In this document: positions 17,041 through 26,600 of the stretch, piece by piece
Numbering within the stretch: position 1 is the first letter of the stretch
Layout: each line of letters starts with the position of its first letter
Source of the DNA: JAKANT01 sp035502095
Lineage (GTDB): Bacteria > Pseudomonadota > Gammaproteobacteria > Burkholderiales > Burkholderiaceae_F
DNA: 64,000 bases
NCBI GenBank assembly: GCA_035502095.1
Contig: DATJUX010000036.1
Coordinates: 1 to 64,000 of the forward strand
Direction of reading: 5' to 3'
The notes under the pieces: model-generated
What the model saw: only the letters and a program-made list of their open reading frames with translations
Told to the model about the DNA's origin: nothing
Database searches by the model: none
Made by a program: the position numbers and the translations under genes

Positions 17041-18569
17041 GCCCGGGCCTCCGATCCGCCCGCCGCGGCGCCGATGTCCAGCGCGCTGCTGATCAGGGCG
17101 TGTTCGGTGATCCCGGCGCCGACCAGCTCGCGCTTGACGGCGCCGTCGTACATCACCAGCACGCGATCGCAGCACCCGATCAGCTCGTCGTAGTCGGTCG
17201 AATAGAAAAGAATCGCGGCTCCTTCGTCGGCCAGCCGACGCAGCAGCTGGTAGATCTCCTGCTTCGTGCCCACGTCGATCCCACGCGTCGGGTCGTTGAG
17301 CAGGATGATGCGCGGCGAGGTCAGCAGCCATTTGCCGATCACGAGCTTCTGCTGGTTTCCGCCCGACAACGAACCGGCCGCCGGTTCCGTGCCATCGCTG
17401 CGGACGGCAAGCAGCTGGAAGATGCGCTCGATCGCCCCGCGCTCGGCGGGGCGATCGATCACACCCCAGCGCGACAGCTGCGACAGAGCAGCGAACGAGA
17501 GGTTGTCGCCCACCGACATCGGCAGCATCAGGCCCTCGGTCTTGCGATCCTCCGGGATCAGTGCCATGCCCACGTTGCGGCGCTTGGCATCGCTGGGCCC
17601 GGCGATCCTGGCCGGCTTGCCGTCGAACAACAACTCGCCCGTCGTACCGCGCAGCACGCCGAACAACGCAAGCAGCAGCTCGCGCTGCCCCTGGCCATCG
17701 AGACCGCCGAGGCCGATCACCTCGCCGGCGTGCAGCTTGAACGAGATGTCCCTGAGCCGATCACCCCACGACAGCCCACGCGCTTCCAGTCGCGGCGTCG
17801 CGTCGCCGCTCGGCGCGGCGCCACGCCTGGGCGGGAATGCATGGTTGTATTCGCGCCCGATCATCAGTTCGACCACTTCCTGGTCGGTCTTGGTCCCCGC
17901 GGCGTAGCTCGCCACGGTGCGGCCGTTGCAGAACACCGTGCACTCGTCGGCGAGTTCCGCGATCTCGTGCATGCGGTGCGAGATGTAGACCAGCGCGAGG
18001 CCCTCGGCGCGCAGGCGCTTGAGCACCGCGTAGATCTTGGTCACGTCGGTCGCCGTCAGCGCCGAGGTGGCTTCGTCGAGGATCAGGATGCGCGGGCTTC
18101 GTGCCAGCGCTTTCGCGATCTCGACCATCTGACGGCGCGACAGCGACAGATCCTTCACGAGCGCACGCGGGTGGATGTCCTCGGCGCCGGCACGCGCCAG
18201 CGCTTCCTCCGCCAGGCGTCGCTGCGCCGAGCGGTCGATGAGGCCATAGCGCCGCGGCGGATTGCTGATCGCGATGTTGTCGGCCACCGACAGGTCGGGG
18301 ATCAGCGACAGCTCCTGGAAAATGCAGGCGATGCCGGCCGCATTCGCTGCGGCCGGCGAAGCGAACGACACCGGGCGGCCGTCGAGCAGCATGTAGCCCT
18401 CGTCGGGCGCAACCACGCCGGCCATGATCTTGATCAGCGTGGACTTGCCCGCGCCGTTCTCGCCCAGGACCGCGTGGATGCGGCCGGCCTCGACGACGAG
18501 GTCGGCCCCTTGCAGCGCTCGCACGCCGCCGTAGCGCTTGGAGATCCCCTTCATCACGAAAGCGCTCAT
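17037..18569 (-). CDS. Sugar ABC transporter ATP-binding protein (tandem ABC domains)
   Basis: 510 residues from the ATG at 18569. Domain 1 has Walker A GENGAGKST, the unusual signature LSLSRRQMVEIA and Walker B ILILDEATSAL. Domain 2 has the degenerate Walker A typical of this family (GLGGLDGQGQREL), a good signature LSGGNQQKLVIGKWL, and a changed Walker B LLNDPTRGID, where the usual DE pair is ND. It drives uptake from the cytoplasmic face of the two permeases. One of the two ATP sites is therefore probably weak or inactive, as in other RbsA-like proteins. It sits 31 bp behind the binding-protein gene. Confidence 0.92.
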   Translation of the reverse strand: MSAFVMKGISKRYGGVRALQGADLVVEAGRIHAVLGENGAGKSTLIKIMAGVVAPDEGYMLLDGRPVSFASPAAANAAGIACIFQELSLIPDLSVADNIAISNPPRRYGLIDRSAQRRLAEEALARAGAEDIHPRALVKDLSLSRRQMVEIAKALARSPRILILDEATSALTATDVTKIYAVLKRLRAEGLALVYISHRMHEIAELADECTVFCNGRTVASYAAGTKTDQEVVELMIGREYNHAFPPRRGAAPSGDATPRLEARGLSWGDRLRDISFKLHAGEVIGLGGLDGQGQRELLLALFGVLRGTTGELLFDGKPARIAGPSDAKRRNVGMALIPEDRKTEGLMLPMSVGDNLSFAALSQLSRWGVIDRPAERGAIERIFQLLAVRSDGTEPAAGSLSGGNQQKLVIGKWLLTSPRIILLNDPTRGIDVGTKQEIYQLLRRLADEGAAILFYSTDYDELIGCCDRVLVMYDGAVKRELVGAGITEHALISSALDIGAAAGGSEARA

Positions 18570-18600
18570 CGGCGGGCTCGCGCGGCGTTGTGCTCTCGAC

Positions 18601-19719
18601 TTACCTGTTGGCCTCGGTCTGCCCCATGATTTCCTGTGCCGAGAAATTGATGCCACAGGTCGGGAAGGAGTTGCCGACGAAGAAGTTGTCCGAGAGCTTG
18701 TCGTAGAAGTCGGTGCCGTCCTTGAAGTTCGGGTCCTCGACGCGCGCCAGCGGGAGCTTGATCGACTGCGGCAGCACCTTGCCTTCCAGGGCCGCGAGCG
18801 CGACCTTGATCGCGACGGCGACCTGCGCCGGCCCGGTGCCGCCGGAAGCGCACTTCAAACCCTGGCTCGAGAACTTGCCGCAGAACTTGCGGAAGCCGTT
18901 TTCGGTCTCGCCGCCGAAGGGCACGAACGGATGCTTCGCGTCGATCATCGCCTGCACGACGCCGGTGTCGCCGCCCTGCGCGGTGATGCCGTCGAACTTC
19001 TTGTGGACCGCGATCGCGTCGGCGGTGACCTTCTGCGCCGTCGGATCGTCCCACTTGCCGATCACCTCGACCACGTCCCACTTCTTGCCGGAGGCCTTGA
19101 ACACCTCGTGGATGCCGTCGTGGCGATCGCGATCGACCGACGTGCCCGAGACGCCGCGCACCTCCAGCACCTTGCCGCCGTTCGGCACGTTCTTCACCAG
19201 CCACTCGGCCCAGTACTTGCCCAGGCCCTTCTGGTCGACGTTGACGTTGATCGCCTCCTCGGTGTCGAGGATGTTGTCGAACGCGACCAGCACGACGCCG
19301 GCATCGTTGGCGCGCTTGATGACGGGTTTGAAGGCGGCCGGGTTCTGCGCGTTGACGACGATCGCGTCGTATCCGGAGTCGATGAAGTTGTTGATCGCGG
19401 CGATCTGTGCCGCCACGTCTTCACCTGTGGAGACCACCTTGAACTCCTTCAGCTTGGCGGCGACCTCCGGCTGCGCGGCGTACGCCTTGGCCGTCTTGAT
19501 CATCTGGATGCGCCAGGTGTTGGCAATGTAGCCGTTGGCCAGCGCCACGCGGTACGGGCCTTTCTTGGCCGGATACTGGAATAGCTTGGTGCTGGATGTC
19601 CAGGGGGCGAAGCATTGCGGGTCGGAATTCTGGGCCGTCACCACCTTGGGCGGCGCGGCGTAAGCGGCGCCTGCGCTCAGCAGGGCCGCACCGATGAATA
19701 GTCTGGTTGGAAGCATCAT
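18601..19719 (-). CDS. Sugar ABC transporter substrate-binding protein (periplasmic)
   Basis: 372 residues with a Sec signal peptide (GAALLSAGAAYAAPP). The Peripla_BP_4 fold is evident: GYIANTWRIQMIKTAKAYAAQ near the start, AQIAAINNFIDSGYDAIVVNAQNPAAFKPVI, VLEVRGVSGTSVDRDRHDGI and GITAQGGDTGVVQAMIDA. First gene of the leftward import operon, with GGAG upstream of ATG 19719. Cysteines at about residues 35, 272 and 283 are unusual in number and could form a disulfide. The ligand is likely a sugar; the neighbouring LacI regulator supports this. Confidence 0.9.
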   Translation of the reverse strand: MMLPTRLFIGAALLSAGAAYAAPPKVVTAQNSDPQCFAPWTSSTKLFQYPAKKGPYRVALANGYIANTWRIQMIKTAKAYAAQPEVAAKLKEFKVVSTGEDVAAQIAAINNFIDSGYDAIVVNAQNPAAFKPVIKRANDAGVVLVAFDNILDTEEAINVNVDQKGLGKYWAEWLVKNVPNGGKVLEVRGVSGTSVDRDRHDGIHEVFKASGKKWDVVEVIGKWDDPTAQKVTADAIAVHKKFDGITAQGGDTGVVQAMIDAKHPFVPFGGETENGFRKFCGKFSSQGLKCASGGTGPAQVAVAIKVALAALEGKVLPQSIKLPLARVEDPNFKDGTDFYDKLSDNFFVGNSFPTCGINFSAQEIMGQTEANR

Positions 19720-20213
19720 CTGTCTCCGAGTTGGTGATGGGCGAATGTCAGGCCGACGGTTGTTCCCGTGCGCCGCCGCGCTGTCCCTGCGGGCTACCGG
19801 TGGGAGCCCGATGGACGGTCGCGGCTTGTGTGCATCGATTCAGTAAATCGTTACACTAAATCGATACACTCCCGTCACACTAAATTGATACGTGGACCGG
19901 CGCAAGGGCGAGCACGGCGCTGACCTGCCCAGCCAGGGTGTCGATCCCAGCCTGCGATGCGCGATCGATTTCCGGTCCTGTCGCGCCGTAACGACGCTTC
20001 GGCTGCCGGGCTGCGGCCGGTTGCGGCCGGCCACGGATGGCCGCCGCAGCGCACGCGCCGATGGGCACCTGCAGCATCGCCGGTGTCGGTTGCGCGAGGT
20101 GATGCAAGCAGTGCCGGACAACTTGCTGGTGCAGCGTGCAACGTCCGTCATGGCGGCATTCGCGGCACCGCTGCCCGGACCACTGCAGCGATAGCGGTGG
20201 TGTGAGGCGCGAG
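19720..20213. other. Divergent control region between the sugar ABC operon and lacI-like gene
   Basis: A 494-bp region without a gene. Its AT-rich part (about 19835-19895) carries the repeated elements annotated separately. The stretch 19900-20200 holds open frames on both strands with no family resemblance and is best read as leader or spacer. Confidence 0.5.
19842..19891. promoter_or_regulatory. Cluster of three operator-like repeats (probable LacI-family sites)
   Basis: Three related elements: AGTAAATCGTTAC at 19842-19854, ACTAAATCGATAC at 19855-19867 and ACTAAATTGATAC at 19879-19891. The first contains GTAA-ATCG-TTAC, a dyad of the sort LacI proteins bind. They lie 120-170 bp upstream of the binding-protein gene and 320-370 bp upstream of the regulator gene. 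Confidence 0.55.
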
Positions 20214-21281
20214 ATGTCGACGATCCAGGACGTCGCCCGCCATGCCGGCGTTTCCGTAAGCACGGTATCCAATGTGCTCAACGGGCGTGCGGAGCGCATG
20301 CGCAAGGAGACGCTGGAACGCGTGCAATCGGCCATCCGCGAGTTGAAGTTCCAGCCCAATCGCCTGGCGCAGCAGCTCAAGACCGGGCAGACGTCGCTGC
20401 TGGGATTGCTGGTGCCCTCGATGACCAACCCGATGTACGGTTTCATGGCGCGCGAGATCGAGAAGTTCGCGCAGGAAATGGGCGGGCTGCGGCTGCTGAT
20501 CGGCAGCACGTACCGGGACCGCGAGAAGGAAAGCGCGTTTTTCGACGACCTGCTGGCGCATGGCGTGCGGCGCGTGATCGTGATCTCCTCGCTCGCCGAC
20601 GAGCGCCACTTCGAGACCGCCGTGGGCAACGGCATGAGCGTGGTCAGCTACGACCGCGGCGCCACGCCGGGGCGGCGCTCGCGCGTCGCGCACGTCATGC
20701 CGGACAACCAGCTGGCAGCGCAGCTGGCAACGCGCCACCTGATCGAGCATGGCCACGCGCGCCTGGCCTTCACCACCGTGGCCGGCTTGACCATGAGCCG
20801 CAGCGCCAAGATCCAGGGATTCACCGCGGCCGCCGAGCACGCGCGCGTTCACGGCGAAGTCCTCGACGGCGGCCCGCTGAACGAATACGGCGAAACGGTG
20901 ATCGCGCAGGTCGGCCGCGCTACGGCGCACCAGATCGCGCGGATGCGCGAGCGACCCACGGGCGTCGTGGCCCTGAACGACCTGATGGCGATGGGGCTCA
21001 TGGCGGGGCTGCGGGAGTGCGGGCTAGCGGTGCCGCAGGATGTCTCGGTGGTGGGCATCGACGGGATGCCGGTGGCCGGGCTGACGAACCCGGCGCTGAC
21101 CACCGTGTGCCTGCCGGTGCGCGAGATGGCGCAGGCGATGGTCGCGCGCGCCCTCAACCGCGAGCGGGGCCGCAAGGACGTGGTGTTCGCGCCCTCACTG
21201 CTGCGCCGGGAGTCGGTGGCTGCACCGCCGACGCGCCAGCGGTCCGCCCGGGTGCCGCGCGCGGAGGAGCTGCTGTCGTGA
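20214..21281 (+). CDS. LacI family transcriptional regulator
   Basis: 355 residues from ATG 20214; the open frame upstream is not LacI-like. The HTH begins at once (TIQDVARHAGVSVSTVSNVLNG), followed by the hinge helix FQPNRLAQQLKTGQT, which carries the minor-groove-contacting residues. The sugar-binding core (about 60-330) includes LLGLLVPSMTNPMYGFMAREI, DNQLAAQLATRHLIEHGH and VPQDVSVVGIDGMP. It is divergent from the sugar ABC operon, which it probably represses, and is translationally coupled (GTGA overlap) to a hydroxyacid dehydrogenase. Confidence 0.93.
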   Translation: MSTIQDVARHAGVSVSTVSNVLNGRAERMRKETLERVQSAIRELKFQPNRLAQQLKTGQTSLLGLLVPSMTNPMYGFMAREIEKFAQEMGGLRLLIGSTYRDREKESAFFDDLLAHGVRRVIVISSLADERHFETAVGNGMSVVSYDRGATPGRRSRVAHVMPDNQLAAQLATRHLIEHGHARLAFTTVAGLTMSRSAKIQGFTAAAEHARVHGEVLDGGPLNEYGETVIAQVGRATAHQIARMRERPTGVVALNDLMAMGLMAGLRECGLAVPQDVSVVGIDGMPVAGLTNPALTTVCLPVREMAQAMVARALNRERGRKDVVFAPSLLRRESVAAPPTRQRSARVPRAEELLS

Positions 21282-22288
21282 CCACCGTCTTCGTCAGCCA
21301 TCCGAGCCACCGGCTGGAGCACTATTTCGGCGCACGCGCGCTGGGCGCGCTGCGGGGCATCGCCGAGGTACGCCTGAATCCGCATCCGCGCGACCTGCAT
21401 CTGAGCGAACTGCTCGATGGCGCGCGCGGCTGTGATGCGCTCATCGCCTACCGGCAGACCGAAGCGCCGCGCGCGCTGTTCGAAGGTCTGGCCGAGCTGT
21501 CGGCATTCATGCGCTGCGCAGTGGACATCCGCAACGTGGATGTGGATGCCGCGAGCGACCACGGCGTGCTGGTCACGCATACCTCGGCCGGCTACGTAAC
21601 CGCCGTCTGCGAATGGGTCCTGGCGGCCATGGTCGACCTGGCACGCGGGATCAGCCGCCACGCGGCGCAGTACCGGGCAGGCGAGGTGCCCGCACCAACG
21701 ATGGGACAGCAGCTTCGCGGCGCCACGCTGGGCATCATCGGGTACGGACAGATCGGCAGCGCCTTGGGCGAGCTGGCACTCGCGCTTGGCATGAAGCTCG
21801 TCGTCTGCACGCCGCAGTCCATCTCGCCGCGCCCTGCCCTGCGCCAGGCGGCTCTGGAGACGCTGCTGGGCGAGTCCGACTTCGTCGTGTGCCTGGCGCC
21901 TGCCAATGCCGAGACGGACAGGATGATGGATGCCGGCGCGTTCTCGCAGATGCGGCGCGAGGCGTTTTTCATCAACGCGTCACGCGGGGAGCTGGTCGAC
22001 GACGAAGCTCTCCTGGCCGCGCTGGATCGCGGCCACCTGAGCGGCTGCGCGCTCGATGTTGGCCGCGCGCCGGACCAGATGCCGTCGCCTGCGCTTGCCC
22101 GCCATCCGCGGGTCGTCGCCACGCCGCACATTGGCGGCCTGACACCGGAAGCGGTGGAGCATCAGGCGATGGAGACGGTGGAACAGCTGCGCAAGCTGCT
22201 GGGAGGCACCATACCAGCCGGCGCAGTGAACGCCGACCACGCCACGCGCCTGGCGCGCTTGCGCGCGCGAGCCGCAGACGCGCACTGA
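21278..22288 (+). CDS. D-2-hydroxyacid dehydrogenase family, NAD-binding
   Basis: 336 residues starting at a GTG whose last bases overlap the stop of the LacI gene; GGAGG lies 9 bases upstream. The NAD domain (about 110-290) begins LRGATLGIIGYGQIGSALGELA (GxGxxG type). Catalytic positions look right: an Arg in INASRGELVDDEAL, a Glu-like region ALDVGRAPDQMPSPALA, and the His in TPHIGGLT. Residue before the usual catalytic Glu region is DVG rather than DVF. It reduces or oxidises a 2-hydroxy/2-keto acid, probably in catabolism of the imported sugar or sugar acid. A 54-bp piece of this gene (21465-21518) recurs at 27573-27626. Confidence 0.88.
   Translation: MTTVFVSHPSHRLEHYFGARALGALRGIAEVRLNPHPRDLHLSELLDGARGCDALIAYRQTEAPRALFEGLAELSAFMRCAVDIRNVDVDAASDHGVLVTHTSAGYVTAVCEWVLAAMVDLARGISRHAAQYRAGEVPAPTMGQQLRGATLGIIGYGQIGSALGELALALGMKLVVCTPQSISPRPALRQAALETLLGESDFVVCLAPANAETDRMMDAGAFSQMRREAFFINASRGELVDDEALLAALDRGHLSGCALDVGRAPDQMPSPALARHPRVVATPHIGGLTPEAVEHQAMETVEQLRKLLGGTIPAGAVNADHATRLARLRARAADAH
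21465..21518 (+). repeat. 54-bp repeat, copy A (inside the hydroxyacid dehydrogenase gene)
   Basis: Copy A encodes APRALFEGLAELSAFMRC of the dehydrogenase. It agrees with copy B at 27573-27626 in 52 of 54 bases; similarity stops abruptly at both ends. Confidence 0.85.
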
Positions 22289-22404
22289 CGGGGCCGCCTC
22301 GCACCGGTCCGAATCGCTCAATACGCGCTTCCGGAGATGCCTGACGCGTCGCGCCCGCTGAAGCTCATCCGCAAGGGATTGCGGCGCGTCCCTGGCGGCA
22401 CGTC

Positions 22405-23496
22405 TCAGGGCCGCGCTTCGAACACGATGTTGAACGGCGTCTCGGTGGCGCGTCGCATGCGGTTGAACCCGCCGGCGGTGACCACCTGGCGCAGGCGCAG
22501 CTCGCCCGCTTGCGCTCCGAGCCCGAGTCCGACTTCCTGCGACAGCGAGCACGGCGTGCACACCATCGTAGATCCCGCGTAATAGATGCGCCCCACCGGG
22601 TTGAGGTTGTCGCGCAAGCGGTCGTGCGCGAACGGCTCGACGATCATCCACGTGCCGTCGGGAGCGAGCACGCTGCGCACGTGTTCGGCCGCACCGACGG
22701 GATCGCCCATGTCGTGCAGGCAGTCGAAGAACGCCACCAGATCGAAGCGGCCCGGGAAGTTCTTGCCATGCGCGACCTCGAAGCGCGTATTGGCGGATAC
22801 GCCGGCTTCCAGCGCGGCTGCGCGGGCTCGCTCGACCGACGGCGCGTGATAGTCGAAGCCCACGAACTGCGAATCCGGAAAGGCAGCCGCCATCACGATG
22901 GTCGAACTGCCGTGGCCGCATCCGACATCGGCGACGGTCGCGCCGCGCTCGAGCTTTTCCACCACGCCATCGAGCGCCGGCAGCCACGCGGAGACCAGGT
23001 TGGTGTTGTAGGCCGGGCGGAAGAAGCGCTCGGTGCCGCGGAACATGCACTTGCTGTGCTCGTGCCAGCCGACCCCGCGACCGGTGCGAAATGCCTCCGC
23101 GATCTTGGGTTCGTCGAGCCACAGGCTGGACATCACCTCGAACGCGCCGGCCATCGCGGCCGGGCTGTCTTCGTCGGCAAACACCGCGGCCTGTTCGGGG
23201 TTCAGATGAAACAGGTTGCGCGCGTCGTCGTATTCGACGTAGCCGGCGGCCGCTTGCGCCGACAGCCATTCGCGCACGTAGCGCTCGGTGGTTCCCGTGC
23301 GACGCGCGAGTTCCGCCGAACTGAGCTTCTCGCCGCCCGCCATCGCCCTGTACAGCCCCAGGCGGTCGCCCAGCACGACCAGTGCGCCGGTGGCGATCGC
23401 GCCGAGTTCACCCACCATGCGTCCGAGAAATGCATTCAGACGCTCGGCATCGGGCGTGCGCCCGTTCGTCTGCGCGTTGCTTGCTGCGGTGTCCAT
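22405..23496 (-). CDS. Class I SAM-dependent methyltransferase with winged-helix dimerisation domain
   Basis: 363 residues from ATG 23496 (GGAGACGAC upstream). The N-terminal 100 residues form a winged helix (GDRLGLYRAMAGGEKLSSAELARRTG, TERYVREWL). The SAM domain starts VADVGCGHGSSTIVMAAAFP (motif I near residue 180), then VGFDYHAPSVERARAAALEAG, and motif IV DLVAFFDCLHDMGDP. This matches the subgroup with Rv2258c-like and many O/N-methyltransferases of small molecules. Divergent from a very large BTAD-type regulator, which may control it. The substrate is unknown. Confidence 0.87.
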   Translation of the reverse strand: MDTAASNAQTNGRTPDAERLNAFLGRMVGELGAIATGALVVLGDRLGLYRAMAGGEKLSSAELARRTGTTERYVREWLSAQAAAGYVEYDDARNLFHLNPEQAAVFADEDSPAAMAGAFEVMSSLWLDEPKIAEAFRTGRGVGWHEHSKCMFRGTERFFRPAYNTNLVSAWLPALDGVVEKLERGATVADVGCGHGSSTIVMAAAFPDSQFVGFDYHAPSVERARAAALEAGVSANTRFEVAHGKNFPGRFDLVAFFDCLHDMGDPVGAAEHVRSVLAPDGTWMIVEPFAHDRLRDNLNPVGRIYYAGSTMVCTPCSLSQEVGLGLGAQAGELRLRQVVTAGGFNRMRRATETPFNIVFEARP

Positions 23497-23632
23497 GTCG
23501 TCTCCATCGAAGGTGTGTGCGGGGCCGGGCCCCCTGCCGCGCCGAAGCGAGGCCGCGCGGCCCGTGCCAGGCAAAGTACGAGACGCGCGTCAAAACTTCG
23601 TCAAAGGAAGAACGCGCTCCTATGATTGGGCG

Positions 23633-26600
23633 GTGAGCAGGCTCAAGATCCAGGCGTTCGGCGGGCTACAGGTGTTCGGCCCAGCACAGACGCCGTTGGC
23701 GGTGCCTGCGAAGAAGGTGCGGGCGCTGCTGGCCTACCTGGCACTGAATGCCGGCCGGCCGCAGCCGCGTGTCAAGCTGGCGGGGCTGCTGTGGAGCGAC
23801 AGCAACGAGGCGCAAGCACGCGCCAGCCTGCGCCAGGCCGTGCTCGTTCTGCGCAAGGCGTTGGCCCTCGGCGACGCCGATCTCGTTGCCGGCGCAGGCG
23901 AGACCATCGAGCTGAGCGCGGCTGCCGCCGAGCTCGATGTACGCACGTTCGAGCGGCTCCTGGAGGACGGCAGTACGGCCGCCTTGGAGCAGGCGACGGA
24001 GCTTTACACCGGCGAACTGCTGGAGGCCGTCGAGACGTGCGAGGCCGCGTTCGACGACTGGCTGGTGGAACGCCGCAATCACCTGCGCGAACGCGCGACC
24101 GCGGCCATGTCGCAGCTGCTGGCGCACTACACGCACAGCGGCGAACTCGAGCGTGCCGTCGGGGTTGCGTTGCGCACATTGGCACTCGATCCGCTCCAGG
24201 AAAACGTCCATCGCGCGCTGATGCAGCTCTATGCGCGCCAGGGGCGCCCGACTTCGGCCCTGCGGCAGTTCCAGATGTGCCGCGAGGTCCTTGCGCGCGA
24301 GCTGGGCATGCAGCCGCACGCGCAAACCGTGCAATTGCGCGATGCGATCGAACGTGAAGGGCGCGTGCCGGCGGCTGGCGTTCGGGAAGATGCGGACGCG
24401 TCGATGGAACTGCGGCCAGTGGCGGTCGTCGTCGCGGAATCGACATGGCCCGGCGAAGAAGGTGATCCCGAGCATGCGCAGGCGCATCACGAAAATTTCG
24501 CCGCGGCGGCGACGGAAATCGCCGCACGCTTCGGCGGCACGCTCGCGCGCCGCTTCGGCCGTGGCATCACCGCCCTGTTCGGCATCCCGGCCGCCCACAG
24601 CAACGATCTGGAACGCGCCGCGCGCTGCGCGCTCGCTCTCTGCCAGAGGCTCGACGGCGCGCGCATCGGCCTCGCCGCGGGTTCGGTGCTCGTAACACGG
24701 CGGAGCGACGGTTCCGCAGCCGCCGCCACGAGCGGCGAACCGCTGGGTCTTGCGGCGCGCCTGGCAGCGGCGGCCGGGCCCGGCGAGGTGATCGCTGCCG
24801 ATGCCGCCTGGCGTGCGCTGACGCCGCGCGCCGTGGGCCAACGCCGCCCGGAGGCGTCGTTGCCGGTGTCACTGCGCAAGCTCGCGTGTTGGCGCCTCGA
24901 GGAAATGCGCACGGCGCGGCTGCCACGCACGAGCCTCGTCGGTCGTCGCACCGAACTCAACCAGTTCGCGGCATCATTGCAGGCCTGTCGCGCGCAAGGC
25001 ACCGGACTGACCGTGCACGTGCGCGGCGAGGCGGGCATCGGCAAGTCGCGCCTGGTGGAGGAGTTTCGTGCCATCGCAGCGGCGCAGGGATTCGCCTGCC
25101 ACGGCGGTGTCGTGCTCGACTTCGGCAGCGGCGTCGAGCGCGACGCGCTTCGCACAGTCGTCGAAGGGCTGCTCGACATCGAAGCGGACCGCGCAGGCGC
25201 GGCCGAAGACGCGCTCGCGCGTGCACGGGCCTCGGGCCTTGTCGAGGCGACGCACGAGGTGCACCTGCGCGATCTCCTGCACGCGCCGCTGCCCGCTCCG
25301 CTGCGCGCCGTCTTCGACGCGATGGACCACGCAACCCGCGCGCGGGAACAGAACGCAGCACTGGCAAACCTTCTCCGCCGCGTGAGCGCCGACACGCCGC
25401 GCATGGTCGTGCTGGACGATCTGCACTGGGCGTCGCCACGCATGTTGAGCCGCGCCGCTGCGCTGGCCGCGGGGGCCGAACAATGCGCGGCGGTCCTGGT
25501 GACGACCGCACGCAGCGATGGCGATCCCCTCGACGCGGCGTGGCGCAGCGCGGCCGCGGTGAGCGCGATGGTGACGTTCGACCTCGGTCCGCTTCGCTGG
25601 GCCGAAGCAAGCGCGCTCGCCGCCCAGTTCGCCGACGCGGCCGATGCATTCGTGATCCGCTGCATCGAGCGCGCGGGGGGGAACCCGCTCTTCCTCGAGC
25701 AGCTGTTGTCCGCCGGTCGCGATGCCTCGGACGCGTTGCCCACGTCGGTGCAGAGCGTGGTGCAGACCCGGCTCGACACGTTGGGCGCGGCCGAGCGGCA
25801 CGCCGTGCGCGTGGCCTCCATACTGGGCCAGCGCTTTTCGCTGCCGGCACTGGCGCATCTGCTGGGCGGCGCCGCGTGGGATCCGCATCTCGCGCAGGAC
25901 CTGTTGCGCATCGAGGGCAACGCGGGCGTCTTCGCGCATGCGCTGGTGCATGAAGGCGCCTACGTCTCGTTGCCGCGTGACCTACGTCGCGAGTTGCACG
26001 CGAGCGCCGCAGGCTGGTTCAGCGGTCGCGATCCGATCCTGCGGGCCGAGCACCTCGATCGCGCCGAAGACCCGGACGCCGCCCAAGCGTACCTTGAAGC
26101 GGCGCTGGCGCAGGCTGCGGTGCACCGACACGAGCAGGCTGCGCAGCTCGCGGGACGCGGCCTGGCGCTGGCCGACACGACCGGGCCGCGCTTTGCGCTT
26201 TCCTGCGCGCGTGCGGATGCACTGCACGACCTGGGCGCCAACGCCGAGGCGCAGCGGGCGTACGAGGCCGCGCTCGATGCCGCAGCCGATGACGTCGAAC
26301 GCTGTCGCGCCTGGCTCGGTCTTGCCGGCGTGCTGCGCGTGCGCGACGAACTTGCCCGCGCGCAAGCAGCCCTCGCTGCCGCCGAGACTGCCGCAACGGC
26401 GCACGGCTTGACGGAGCAGCGGGCCCGCATCCATCTCCAGCGCGGCAATCTTCTGTTCCCGCTGGGCGACCTGACCGGCTGCGAGCGCGAGAACGAGTGC
26501 GCCTTGGCGTTTGCGCGGCAAGCGCGCTCGATCGAACCGGAGGCCAGCGCACTCGGTGGTCTCGGGGACGCGGCGTTCCTGCGTGGTCACATGCTGACGG

